Source: Seriola aureovittata (Eukaryota; Chordata; Actinopteri; Carangiformes; Carangidae). Taken from it: a stretch of 64,000 nucleotides of DNA. A program made the translations under genes and the position numbers. This document shows positions 23,401 through 33,268 of this stretch, in pieces. The DNA lies in NCBI RefSeq assembly GCF_021018895.1, contig NC_079373.1:19165501-19229500 (forward strand). Reading direction: 5' to 3'. How positions within the stretch are numbered: the first letter of the stretch is position 1; every line of letters starts with the position of its first letter. The notes under the pieces are model-generated. The model made no database searches, was not told the DNA's origin, and saw only the letters and a list, made by a program, of their open reading frames with translations.

Positions 23401-24036
23401 TTTGTCTACTTTAAATTCTTGTACGTGTTTCCTGTTGTTCATACAGTAGTCAGTCAGAAGGAAAGAAATCACAGAATGCAAAAGACAAGGGCTGCACCCT
23501 AACCCAATGAGTCAGTTATAGAGAACGCTAAGGGAGCTGCCCAATCGGAAACAGTGTTCTTACCTTGCTGCCTGGTGATTGGGCAGGACTAAGTTCATTA
23601 CTCAGCATGGAGAGACCGTTCCTGTCTGTATCACTGCCTGGTGGGAACCCACAACACACAGTCACACACAAATGAACTCAGTGAATAAACCTGCTGACAG
23701 ACAATTAAAGCATGGCAGCCCCAAAAGCAGCTAATAAGCAGCAGCTGAGGTTCTTTGATTTGTATAGGATAAGTATAGTAAAGCACAGTATGACGTGTCA
23801 TTTCACAAAACACTGGAATCCACCAGCACACGTCACAGAAATATCACATTTTGTCATATTCACATTCCATGTGTCAGCTATGACCTCTTTGGTCTTTTAC
23901 CTGGGCTGAGGTTGTAGAGGTCGTTGTCTCCTCCATAAGACAGGTTCCGGGTGAGGGTGCGGGGGTCAATTTTGGGTGGGGAGGTGGCATTGGGGCACAG
24001 AGAAAACCTCCGATGGAACAAATTCTCCTCCTTCAT
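8958..24036 (-). CDS. osbpl5: osbpl5: oxysterol-binding protein-related protein 5 (complete, 21 coding exons)
   Basis: ORP5 is a tail-anchored ER protein that exchanges phosphatidylserine for PI4P at ER-plasma membrane contacts (known for the family). Seen here: joining 21 exons gives 2610 bases, 869 residues plus stop, against about 879 in human ORP5. Order: basic N-terminus with RRFSLCP (about 9-15), PH domain (about 128-245), acidic linker (about 250-350), lipid-transfer ORD (about 360-740) with [10 protein letters not shown] (445-454) and the hallmark EQVSHHPP (474-481), a short coiled-coil-like stretch (about 795-830) and a C-terminal hydrophobic anchor (851-868). It is ORP5 rather than the paralogue ORP8: the start MKEE, SDKSERE in the linker, [10 protein letters not shown] in the ORD and a Cys-x-x-Cys stretch before the anchor follow human ORP5 as I recall it. 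Every intron has GT-AG ends and all phases agree. The start is the first in-frame ATG of the exon; a TGA closes the frame upstream if the 38524 exon is joined. Confidence 0.96.
9514..9616 (-). CDS. osbpl5: osbpl5 coding exon 20
   Basis: Residues 791-825: [19 protein letters not shown], then [15 protein letters not shown] helix that could form a short coiled coil before the anchor. The acceptor used here (after TGTGCCCAG) pairs in frame with the GTGAGG donor of exon 19. Confidence 0.83.
9702..9816 (-). CDS. osbpl5: osbpl5 coding exon 19
   Basis: Residues 753-791: [17 protein letters not shown] and Ser/Thr-rich sequence ending SSDNEG. Donor GTGAGG ends the exon in phase 1 and joins the next exon in frame. 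A tandem acceptor six bases in (at 9810) would drop Ala-Glu. Confidence 0.85.
10138..10267 (-). CDS. osbpl5: osbpl5 coding exon 18
   Basis: Residues 709-752: [20 protein letters not shown], then a polar tail ending SWASQQK. Last conserved part of the ORD. Ends in phase 0. Confidence 0.92.
10419..10442. repeat. (GT)n microsatellite at osbpl5 exon 17 donor side
   Basis: Twelve GT units six bases beyond the donor of exon 17 (CA repeats on the gene strand). Intronic CA repeats near a donor can influence splicing in vertebrates. Confidence 0.95.
10449..10628 (-). CDS. osbpl5: osbpl5 coding exon 17
   Basis: Residues 649-709: [29 protein letters not shown], then [20 protein letters not shown]. The helix with [13 protein letters not shown] carries conserved basic and acidic residues near the PI4P headgroup. 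Donor GTACGA. Confidence 0.94.
10837..10973 (-). CDS. osbpl5: osbpl5 coding exon 16
   Basis: Residues 604-649: [20 protein letters not shown] and [20 protein letters not shown] barrel end. Ends in phase 2. Confidence 0.93.
11333..11422 (-). CDS. osbpl5: osbpl5 coding exon 15
   Basis: Residues 574-603, 30 whole codons: [17 protein letters not shown], then LLATVDGHW. Phase 0 at both ends. Confidence 0.94.
11588..11685 (-). CDS. osbpl5: osbpl5 coding exon 14
   Basis: Residues 541-573: [19 protein letters not shown] and [10 protein letters not shown]. Continues the ORD barrel. Donor GTATAT. Confidence 0.94.
12146..12244 (-). CDS. osbpl5: osbpl5 coding exon 13
   Basis: Residues 508-541: [17 protein letters not shown], then [14 protein letters not shown]. 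Beta-strands of the ORD barrel. Enters and leaves in phase 1. Confidence 0.94.
12452..12548 (-). CDS. osbpl5: osbpl5 coding exon 12 (VSHHPP motif)
   Basis: Residues 476-508. Opens with VSHHPPIS; the two His (478-479) contact the 4-phosphate of PI4P in this family and both are present. Continues [11 protein letters not shown] and ILAKSKFYG. The family hallmark is split exactly at the exon 11/12 junction. Confidence 0.96.
12749..12847 (-). CDS. osbpl5: osbpl5 coding exon 11 (ORP signature 1)
   Basis: Residues 443-475. [20 protein letters not shown] carries the Lys and Asn that bind PI4P phosphates in ORPs; the exon ends YYIAEQ, the first part of the EQVSHHPP motif. Confidence 0.96.
13674..14514. 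mobile_element. TTAA-flanked non-autonomous DNA transposon
   Basis: The left end AGAGGACCTATTATGG and the right end, read inverted, AGGGTACCTATTATG match after a small gap, and both are directly flanked by TTAA (13670-13673 and 14515-14518). About 840 bases, no transposase. TTAA duplications are typical of piggyBac-type elements. The inner sequence CACCCTCTGTCTGAAACGCT, then CTTTAAGGCCCC, is a word I know from a common fish repeat. Sits in the intron between osbpl5 exons 10 and 11. Confidence 0.75.
14766..14847 (-). CDS. osbpl5: osbpl5 coding exon 10
   Basis: Residues 415-442: [20 protein letters not shown] then GFYKKPK. Conserved ORD helix leading into the signature motif. Ends in phase 0, donor GTAAGA. 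Confidence 0.95.
14961..15145 (-). CDS. osbpl5: osbpl5 coding exon 9 (ORD start)
   Basis: Residues 354-415. [18 protein letters not shown], then [20 protein letters not shown] and [14 protein letters not shown]. This is the lid and first strand region of the ORD; the lid closes over the bound lipid in this family. Confidence 0.95.
15429..15642 (-). CDS. osbpl5: osbpl5 coding exon 8 (acidic linker)
   Basis: Residues 282-353, including [31 protein letters not shown] and [13 protein letters not shown]. Acidic and predicted disordered, between the PH domain and the ORD. SDKSERE supports assignment to ORP5. Donor GTGAGG. Confidence 0.93.
15955..16285 (+). repeat. interspersed repeat, copy 1 (CCCTCAAGGCGTTA family)
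   Basis: Contains GTGACCTTGACCACCAAAAT, CCCTCAAGGCGTTA at 16181-16194 and GGCTGTCGCTGGCGCAGAGG. A second, more diverged copy is at 45786-46086 in the same orientation. The family is widespread in fish genomes as I recall it. Intronic to osbpl5. Confidence 0.8.
18558..18582. repeat. (CT)n microsatellite
   Basis: Twelve CT units in the intron between osbpl5 exons 7 and 8. Confidence 0.95.
19695..19857 (-). CDS. osbpl5: osbpl5 coding exon 7 (PH domain end)
   Basis: Residues 228-282. [19 protein letters not shown] is the final PH helix with its conserved Trp; a Ser/Thr-rich linker follows. Ends in phase 2 (CA), completed by G of the next exon as Gln. Confidence 0.93.
19974..20058 (-). CDS. osbpl5: osbpl5 coding exon 6 (PH domain)
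   Basis: Residues 200-228: [29 protein letters not shown]. Continues the PH domain. Donor GTGAGT, ends in phase 1. Confidence 0.94.
20278..20416. repeat. compound (AC)n-(AT)n microsatellite
   Basis: AC run 20278-20326, short interruption, then AT run 20342-20416. Lies in the intron between osbpl5 exons 5 and 6, about 220 bases from exon 6. Confidence 0.98.
20935..21138 (-). CDS. osbpl5: osbpl5 coding exon 5 (PH domain core)
   Basis: Residues 132-199, most of the PH domain: [54 protein letters not shown] and SIWAVK. The basic residues of the first strands, which contact PI4P and PI(4,5)P2 in this family, are present. Phase 0 at both ends. Confidence 0.95.
21402..21503 (-). CDS. osbpl5: osbpl5 coding exon 4
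   Basis: Residues 98-131, including [17 protein letters not shown] and the PH-domain entry NWLK. The basic stretch before a PH domain is typical of ORP5 and ORP8 and is thought to help bind plasma-membrane phosphoinositides. Donor GTGCAG is weaker than most in this gene. Confidence 0.92.
21866..21946 (-). CDS. osbpl5: osbpl5 coding exon 3
   Basis: Residues 71-97, 27 whole codons, including RMFNGVEKD and [10 protein letters not shown] just before the PH domain. Phase 0 at both ends, so skipping would keep the frame. Confidence 0.93.
22117..22329. mobile_element. mariner-type miniature inverted-repeat element
   Basis: 213 bases with terminal inverted repeats: left TACACTGTTGCCCATAAAGT, right (inverted) TACACTGTTACTCATAAAGT, two differences over the first 22 bases. 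Ends in TA, as expected for the TA target of Tc1/mariner elements. No coding capacity. Intron between osbpl5 exons 2 and 3. Confidence 0.85.
23564..23637 (-). CDS. osbpl5: osbpl5 coding exon 2
   Basis: Residues 46-70, reading [19 protein letters not shown] and ending SPGSK. A low-complexity, Ser/Pro-rich N-terminal linker. Starts in phase 1, ends in phase 0, donor GTAAGA. Confidence 0.92.
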
Positions 24037-24056
24037 CCTGACAACCTGCTCGTCCT
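23901..24056 (-). CDS. osbpl5: osbpl5 coding exon 1 (contains start codon)
   Basis: Acceptor follows a long pyrimidine tract; donor GTAAAA. The ATG at 24036-24034 opens MKEEN, followed by [26 protein letters not shown] and LYNLSPG. About 20 bases of 5'UTR precede the ATG in this exon. Ends in phase 1, residue 46. Confidence 0.93.
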
Positions 24057-26279
24057 CTGCAGAGGGAGAAGCACAAAAGAAAGAAAGGAGGGAAGAGAAG
24101 ATGTGGAAAGGACGAAGGAAACAGGAACACAAGGAAGAAAATTCTGATTAGAACAAAAAGCTCAATTATCAATCTGATGCATTCATTCTGATGTGCACTG
24201 TAATATTAGAATTTACAAACATTTCAATGAAGTGATCCATCCTGTCTTTGTGTCCCTTGTCTTGATTTGATCTTACTTGTTTTCTCTCCCTGTGTCACCA
24301 ACTGTGAGCTCTCAAACGCCATCCTCACTCCTCCTCTCTGTGTATATCTATCTGTCTGTCTGGACCTCCACACTTTCTCTCCTCCCCTACACTAACAAAG
24401 ACCTACTATACGAGGACATGTCAGCCTGTCTACATAATGGCACTGTGCGCCGCAGTGACAAGCAGTTCAGACTGCACATTGTCAGAGTATATGACAGACA
24501 GAGGCCCCAACCACTTTGTCCACAGAGACTCACTGTCCAAGACGACCCCCACCAGCATTACCACTACTCCTCCATCCTCCCAGTCTGCCTGCATCAACAG
24601 GCTTCCATCCACAAGAAAGAAAATGCTGCGCCTTCACTCATTCCCTTGGTATCCACAAGGATCCTGTCTACTAATGAGATGCACATCTCAGCACACAGAA
24701 GGGGACAAATGCAATTACTGCAGACATGTGCAGGACCAAACTGTGGCTCTGCAGCTTAATGTTGTCATTGTGCTGTAATTTGCAGAGGTGAGTAGATGAG
24801 TCATATTTTTAGGCCACCATGCCTTCAGAACAGGGACAAAGACACAAACACACACATACAAAACCATACAGGAATACAAATACTGTACGCAAGTCTGCAC
24901 GTTAAGTCAGAGCTGTATCTTCTGCAGCTTCTGTGAGTTTGTGCTGTTAATGACAGACGTGTTTTTTCTCTCTAATACCTGAGATGCAATGACATAGCAA
25001 TTAGACTCTCTGACAGTTTTCTCCTCTACTGAGCTCTGTAACTTCTGACGAGTTGCAAACTATTCATAGCATCTTATCAATAACTGCTAAGGGTCATGGC
25101 TGTTTCCAGACAGATCATTATGCTTGTTCAAACGGGTGGTGAGCTGATCATAGCAAATCAGAGCTGACGGTAAAACACTGAGGTTAATGGGACGTAGCTG
25201 TTGCCACCTGGGACTGTCTGGATGGACACACTGTGCTCTGCTCAGATCAATATAATCCTATTCAATTTCTCTCAGTGCGCAAACACACACAGTAGACAAG
25301 ACCCTATGACTCGCAGCCTACAGAGCGGTCTCGCCCACAAGTCCTCAATTACAATATCCAAGAACAGTGTGTTACATAAAATTCATTCATAGAATGTTTT
25401 TACAGACTGATTCATCTCTTAACTCTTCCACATCATTGAGTTGGTGCATGAGGCAAATGCAGTATGTCAAAGTGTTTATTGGTAAGTGACAGAAGTAAAA
25501 CCTGTGGGTTGACAAGTGAAAACCACATGTGATGCTGCGAGAATCTTTGTTGTTAACAAACTGTAACCTCCCTCTACAAGTACTTACATGTACATATTAA
25601 AAATACACAAGAACACTCACATCCGTATACTCGTCGCACCACTCCCTGCTTCCCTCTGTTTTCTATTCTGCCTCTGTGACTCATTCTCTTAACTGCTTGA
25701 CTCTCTTTTCATTTCTGATCTTGCACTCTCCTCTGTGCATTTCCTCCTGCCCTCTGTTCTTTTGTCCTTTTCAAAGAGCCAGCTATGAACAACCAAGATA
25801 TGAGAGTGAAAAGGTAAATTTGTTCTTCCTGAAAAGGAGCCTTATTTGTCCTTGTGGGGCAGGTCTATAAATAGCATTCTATTGCTGCAGTGCATGTGCA
25901 AAGTGTAGCATAGTGCTGAACCCTGAGTGGGGTGCAGCCTGCACGGAAAAGAGCATGAAGCTTCAGCATTACAGAACAGTTAGCACAATGGGCTGCAAAC
26001 TGTACAGGGACAGGCAGACACATACACAAAATTAATACCACTTACAGTAGGCCTAAGGCGGGTCAAGATGTGGGCAGACATGCAGACTGACAGGACAAAC
26101 CAATCACAGCTGGTTCTCACAGCTGCAGGGCGGGACTAGTTGGGAAAAAGACTGTGTGTATGAGCACATTACGCAGTCTAGACTGAGCATGGGTGTGGCA
26201 TCCCAGCATACTTAATGTGTTTGTGTTGTGTGTGTGGGCCTGTCAGTTGAGCCTATATAGAGGACATGCCAGTAGAGTT

Positions 26280-26281
26280 TG

Positions 26282-26324
<43 letters not shown>
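26280..26324. repeat. (GT)n microsatellite, interrupted
   Basis: GT run with one TTT interruption near 26297. Confidence 0.97.
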
Positions 26325-26775
26325 TGAATGACGTAAGTGTAGAGAATGGGTGTGTGTTCTGTGCATACGTGACTGTGTGTGTGTGCCTGCCTCATTGCTG
26401 CAGACCGGAGGATTACACATGCACATGATGTAGCGCCAAGGATGAGGAGAAAGCCAATCCCAGCAGCAGTGGTGGAGCAGGCCACATTGAGTACACATAA
26501 CACACAAACATCACATACAGACAGGTGACAAATTAAAGAATCTGAATAAATGAGTCAAGAAACAAATGTTATGTAGAAGCCTCCACAGAGGTCACATGAG
26601 ATGAATCGTTTGATGATTATGTAAATACTAGGAATCATCTGGCCTTAACGGTCACCTGATCTTAACATAACTGAACACCAGTTTTGAACAATATGAAGAC
26701 CAGTTTAGTATCCCTTGGAACTGCAGCCACATTGAACAATTCTGCACATCACTGTTTCTATCCAGTCTGTTTGAA

Positions 26776-26790
26776 TAGGGTTAGGGTTAG
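26776..26790 (+). repeat. short interstitial telomere-like repeat
   Basis: TAGGGTTAGGGTTAG, two and a half units of the vertebrate telomere repeat. Confidence 0.8.
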
Positions 26791-28865
26791 ACAGAGGCTT
26801 CTGCACACACAGTGTGCTAACACACATGCACATGTGCGTACACGCCCACACACTTACATATGCACACATCTCCACATGGTCAGTGAGCAAGCAGCAGTTA
26901 AAATTGACTAACAAGGTCACAGACCCATGTTGTCAAAATAATGATATTTTCACAGCAATATAATATAATATCAAAAAGTCAGTGTTATATTTTGACAGAC
27001 TGAGTGGTGAAGACAGTAGCCTACTAAAGTAGCCTATCCCTATTACACAGTGATCTCCACCACCATCATCAAAACACATAATGAGGGAACATCTTTCAGA
27101 CGAATGTTGTTCATTCATAGAGTTCCTGAGATGTTATGAATCTATGCCACGGGGCACTGAAACAGTTCATCAGAGGTGATGGGAAAATATCAATATGTGA
27201 GAGAGCACCACATTCATTCACTTGTGTGTGTGTTAATGCCTGTACAAGCAGATATGTTTGTTCATGAAGGTGTGATTTTGTGCTCATCAGTTGGCCTTTC
27301 TGAAAAGTGTTCAGTGCTGTGGAGTACCCAGGCTCGCCAACAGCAACAGCGGCCTTATACCAAAACAAATGATTGATTGCTGTTCCCACTGCTCATTCCA
27401 GTAACACTCTGCACTTATGAATACAATGTTGTAGTTACTGTGGTTCAGCTGGTTAGAGTGATAATATGATTTCAAGTAAAGCTCCACACATTTTCATAAG
27501 CAGCATGTGTGTTGTGCAACTTTCTATCTCACAGATATGTATTAAAATACTAACATAGCATAATCAAAATTAAATAAAAAAAAACAAACACTGGTGTTTT
27601 CATGTCCAAATATAAATCAAAACACTTGGCTGCTGTATCCTCTGAGGGCAAGGAGTGCAGTGCGGATCTTTACAGAAGTAAAAGATGTAGTGTGTGTAAT
27701 GGAGAAGGTGCCACTGTGAGGGGAAACATAACTGGACATCGTCAGCAAAAGGTCATTTACATATATCAGTGTGACCCTCATAAATACACATTACAAGATG
27801 GAAATGAAGCATTCATTAGTGACGGTTTACCTTTTGTGACCTGATTGTGACACTGAAAACACTGAAATAGAAGGACCTCTCTTGTATCTTTGAGTGAAAT
27901 GTAAGTTTTTCAGGTCACACTGGTTTATATATCAAGGAGAAAATGTGAGAAGAACCTATCCAGTGGAAACCCAAGGACAAATTCACGCACCATTTTCCTA
28001 ACAGTCATTCTACTCCTTGGTTGACCTTCTATTAATACTGAAACACAACGTGCAATCATGTTTCACCTCAACTCTGTGAACAGTTTGCCCGGCTAGGCTA
28101 AGACTAACTTCATCCATGCTACACAGGTACTAAACCAATATTTACCCAGTGATATGAACATCTTGTGGAAAAGATAACAGCAAAATTGCAGCACCAGGAC
28201 AGTCAATAACACACACTCCTGTGTCACACATTAACCTTGAACTATGAGAAGAGGGACTGATTAAACAACAACAACAGCAGCAGTGTGTGACCCACAGTTA
28301 CCTTATCAAGGTGGAAGCGCTTGTCCCATGTGACCTGCTGTCACATGGGACATGCTCGGTTTTAGTAATCACTACACCAACTGGGAGAAAGAGGGAGGGA
28401 AAATAGTGGGAGGTGTCTGGAAGGAAACATGTTGACATGTTCTAACCTGTATAATGTTAATACGCTTTAGTAAATTTGAAAAACAATAACTTCTACTGTC
28501 CATTTCATTCTTCCAGCCACACCGTGCCATAGTTTTTCACACCCAAAAACTGTGCTTTTACAAAAAACTATCTCAGTGGATATATCTTAAAGCATAGATC
28601 TGTAGGAATAGTGAAGCTTTTTCCAAAGCCCCACTCCTATACAAACTTCTCCTCATAAAATTCACACTGAAAAGAGGGCTACATTTTTTGGTCTACACAA
28701 TGTCCACTGCTCCTAACTTATACACCGACACCAAATCTATCAACACTTCTGCTATTTTAGGTGGATAATGTCATATGGAGTTTAAGTTCCCTGATTTAGC
28801 ACTCATGTTGGCCCTTCACCCTCTGTCCCTTCTGTCATTCCTCTTTAAGTCTAACTACAGATATA

Positions 28866-28868
<3 letters not shown>

Positions 28869-28929
<61 letters not shown>
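28869..28929. repeat. (AC)n microsatellite
   Basis: About 61 bases of uninterrupted AC. Confidence 0.99.
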
Positions 28930-28932
<3 letters not shown>

Positions 28933-31109
28933 CTTCACTAATGTGGTATTCTTCATTAGTGACATGGTGAAAAACACTCTTGCTTGATAAATACAAGACT
29001 TTTCCAAGGGAAGTCTGAAATACTTTCTTTAAAAACTACACTAGGTCAAAACCTGGTATATGGCTGGTCTGTGTATGGTCAGTGTGTGAAAGAGAGGAGA
29101 CAGTTAGCATAAAAGTCTCTCAAAGTTGGTAAATCTGGCAACAAAGGCGCCAAGATGGCAACACTGCCTGTAAACACCCTCCATTCACATTTATACGACT
29201 GGCTCTGCCAAAAATGAACACAATAAAGACCATATCATATCATTGCTAGATAAAGGTGATCTGATATAGTTCTCTTTAACTACCATCTACAACGTAGATA
29301 TCATTGTATATATTACATGTGGACAGCTACTTGTGGTTACCTGTAATAAACAGCACTAGTTCCCAATTCCTTGACTATGGAAAAAAAAAAAAATACTGTG
29401 AAGGCATCTAAGGTGTCTAATTAAATGAAGTACACACAACAACACACGTTTAGTCTTTTAGTTTTTTTTTCTCAAATTTTAAATTAAATTCTTTTTTAAT
29501 CATTTAAATTTTAAATTGTCATTTTAATTAGTGACAACTGGGCACAAGAGCAGCAATGCTGCTGCTACATGAATACACACCTGACAAATACAGTAAGTGA
29601 CAGCCGAGTATAAATGTGGCCTTGACCATAAAATTCGACTGTGTGTATGTGTGTGTACACGTGCGTCTTGCAGTATGCATTCAGCTTGTTTGTGAGAGTG
29701 AGAGCCTTCTAATACTGACAGCCAGCTGTTCCTAATATGATGGCACAGATTAAGTCCTGACACTCCCTCCCTCCTTCCATCTCTCCATCTTTCCTCCCTT
29801 CAGCGCCCCCAACCCTGTTAACCCCCCATCTCCAGTGACAACAGGACTAATGGATGGCCATATGACCTAGATATACACCAATCGGCTGTCACCAAGTACT
29901 GTATGTGCATCAGTAATGAACGCTGCAGCGTCATACTGTAACAGACACACTGCTTATTCAAAAAATCAAACAATCGGAAGCGCACACACAAGCAAGATGT
30001 GCAGACGTTTATTCTTTCGTTCGCTCATGTGCAGTGCATTTCAACCTCTGCCTCTTCCTCAGCTGCTGCAGTTTGTTCAGACACAATGTTTCTTTCCTCA
30101 CAAAGTCAACCTGTTCAGTTTCCTTCATTATTTCTTCAGAAGAACAATCGTATAATTTTTCATACAATGGCATATCCAATAAAATTTTGCTTAAACCACA
30201 ATCAAAGAAGGGGTAGATGGTAATTGCGGTCTTTGCAAATACATCATTATCTTAACCTGACAAAAATGAAGATTTTAATTATTGATGGAAAAACACTTCA
30301 CTTAAACAACAATATTACTGGGAAAATTGAAGTTGACCCTGGGGTTTCAGTACCATGCATGGTGTTTAAGCATTATTCATAGTATGGTTAAAAGCATTAA
30401 GAATTCAGGTCAAGTCATAAACAAAGTTACCCTGTGACACATATGTTCATTCATCCGACTCTAGTATATAAAACTTTTATGACATTCTGTCCTAGCAAAT
30501 GCATACATCTGCCTTGACCGAGCTTAAGCAATAGAAATATTCTAAACAACGGTCACAGCTCCACCAACATTATGTTACAAATATCCTGACTACCATCCAC
30601 TTTCATTTTATATAAAAACAAACAAATCAAAAACTGTAACTACTGTGTCTGAGAAGACATGCAGAAGGCAGAACTAGGTCTGCTCTTACTGTTTAAAAAA
30701 AGGAGACACATGGTCTAATTTTGTGACACTCTGTGGGAGGATGTGTGGTTTAGTTGTTCTATTCTGAGTCTTGCGGGGGGGGGTGCAGGTATATTTTAAG
30801 GAACGCAAATGGAGAAAATGCCTTCTAGCCAGACTTCCCATTTGATCTTACTTAAAATAGGAAACCCCCTCTGTTCTGTGGAGACTTTACCATAACCATG
30901 GTAAATGTTAACTACACCTTTGTAAACCCAACATCCACCCAGTTCTACCCAGAGTTCCCCTCCATAACACTGCAGTAATGTCGGCATGTTGCTATTCTAT
31001 GTGCATATATGCATTGGCTACATTCGGTGAAGTATTTTCAGCTTGTAGAAAGTTTTCAGGGCTTATCTGAGTTCTTGGCAGCTACGACCTGAGCATGAGC
31101 GGAAGAAGA

Positions 31110-31620
31110 GGGCCTAAGGCCGTGGTCACCAATGGGCAGACCGCAGTATGGGTTCAGATAGGACGGCATCTGGATGTGAACTGATCAGACTGACCTATAA
31201 ATTATTGAGGTTTATTAAATTTTGATGGAGCATTTCTAGTTTAACCGGCGCAGCTTTTAAAAGGCACTGGTCACGTGACGCTACTCAGCCAATCATTAAG
31301 ACTTGAGTCAGTGAGTGACATACGCATACAGGGGAGAGATGAGTTGAGAGAAATAAGAGGGGAAATGGGGAGTGGGTTATAAGAGGGAAAGAAAGAGAGA
31401 AGGAGGTGTTAAAGCTGTTCAATTTTTAAAATGTGTTGAGTTTATCATAGAAATGGCTGAGACTGTTAACATTTGAAACGGAGCTAACAAAAATGAGGAA
31501 AAAGGGAAACTTAGATTTTCTAAAATGAACCACTTTATTTTAAGATGCAGATTTTTAATAAGCTCTCGGTTACGTAGTCTGTTGTACTTATTACAGCCAT
31601 CATTTTCCTTAAAATAAGAA
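31110..31620. repeat. possible DNA-transposon fragment
   Basis: GTCACCAATGGGCAGACCGC at the left, then GGCACTGGTCACGTGACGCT and GAGAGATGAGTTGAGAGAAA. These words look familiar to me from fish hAT-type repeats, but I find no terminal repeats or transposase frame. Confidence 0.35.
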
Positions 31621-33060
31621 AAGGATAGGATAAGAAAAGGATAATTAGAAGAAAATTTATTATTTATCACCCCCCCTTCTTTGCCTTGATCTAGTTTAAC
31701 TCGTCCTCTTTGAATTTTAATAGAATGCCCCTGGGCAAAGGATTTGTCACTTAGGCAGAATGCCTTCGCTATTCCTTGAGCTTCAGGTTAGACTGGCAGG
31801 AGAAACAACCTCCCTCTGTACATACAGCCAGTTTCTGAGAACACAGGCTTCGGTCAGGGAGAAGGGAAGAGCAAGGTAAACATAGGCTGTAAATGATACC
31901 TTGGATTCCCTACAAGGGGGTGGGAAAGGAGCTCAGATTCAGGTTCAGGCTGAGGGCGAAAAGTAGGGGTGCAAAGATTATCCAATATGCATCCGAAAAC
32001 AGAACCAGAGATACAACTACATCAAAACACAAGCTCAGATCCAAAGCTAATTCTTATCAAAAAAGGATCTCTTCAAGTATCTCTCTTTGTGCTGCTCTGC
32101 CTCGAGCGTGCACGTGTGTGTGTGTTTGTACTTTCTCCAGTAACATTCCTACTTGAACCCTACACTTCATAATACAAATTATCACAATGAACAAAATGTC
32201 TGACTTCACCATGCACACAGGCTAAAATCTCAAGTAAACTGAAGTGTGCAAAACAAAATACGCAGGAATGATTTGTTTCACATTTATTCACCTTCGCTTT
32301 CATAGAATAAATTCTGAATTAGAGAGCATGTCCCTAGCCACACACTGGAGCCATGTTTGACCTAGCAGACCCAGCCAGCTGGCTGTCTATACGGTTGGAT
32401 TCAGGCCAGGGGTGGCTATGTGTGAGAACCAGCCTTAGGCAGGCCTAGTCAGGCTGAGCTGATGGAAAAGGGTCCAGCAGTGGTGCCAAGCATGGCCCCT
32501 TTGTTTACATCAAAACGCAGACAAGGACGCCTGCACACGTGTACACACAGAGAGACACTAGCTAAATGCTGTACTATGAGAGTCTGCAGCCGTGACTTTC
32601 ACTTGCACTGACACATCTTCACTTGCTTTCGTTTTCATGGTGTTCCTTTCTCTTGGAACATCAAGCACACTTGCGTGGTACCACTTCAACACCATTAAGG
32701 ATATTCTCACTGTCAGTAAAATGAACCTGATACAGAAACAGATCTGATAGCACCTGATGTTCGAAAATATGCATCTGCACACTGATTCCAACGTACAGTA
32801 CATTCATTTACTTTGATGCAAACGCACACTAACCCAGACTTCCAGCGATCCAATTCCAGCAATAAGCCAACAAACATGGTAGTGATGCAGCTACAACTGC
32901 GTTATTCTACCGCTTCTCTGACAATTAATACTTTTTTTTTTTTTAAATAAATGTTTTACTCTTAAGAATAAGTATTGGAGAAATTTTGAAGGCCTGTTTA
33001 TAAACATTTATCCCAATAACATGCATAAATGTATTTGTTTACTTACATTTTGTCTAATCC

Positions 33061-33268
33061 TTTTTTTTAAATATTTTTTTTTTGGGCCTTTGTGCCTTTA
33101 TTGGACAGGATAGTAAAGAGAGACAGGAAATGGGGAGTCAGAGAGAGGGGGAACGACATGCAGCAAAGGCCGTCTGATGCAGGACTCAAACCGGGGCCAA
33201 CTGCAGCGAGGACTGTAGCCTCTACACATGGGGCGCCTGCTTACACCACTACGCCACACGACACCCAC
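33061..33268 (-). mobile_element. tRNA-derived SINE, minus orientation, older copy
   Basis: The same family as the copy at 49110-49281, inverted: GACATGCAGCAAAGGCC and CCTTTATTGGACAGG correspond to the tail, GACTCAAACC to a decayed B box, and GGGGCGCCTGC to the head side. Flanked by an imperfect duplication, TGTCTAATCC (33051-33060) and TGTCTTATCC (33269-33278), one mismatch in ten. Confidence 0.8.

Noticed and set aside
8958..24036. Assignment of the ORP gene to osbpl8
   Set aside because: The linker, the start [14 protein letters not shown] and the Cys-x-x-Cys before the anchor match human ORP5 as remembered; ORP8 has a longer N-terminus and different tail.
24277..24759. Plus-strand open frame of 160 codons
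   Set aside because: Low-complexity Ser/Pro/His-rich translation with no recognisable domain, lying in osbpl5 intron; a second frame overlaps it and is equally long. No evidence of coding.
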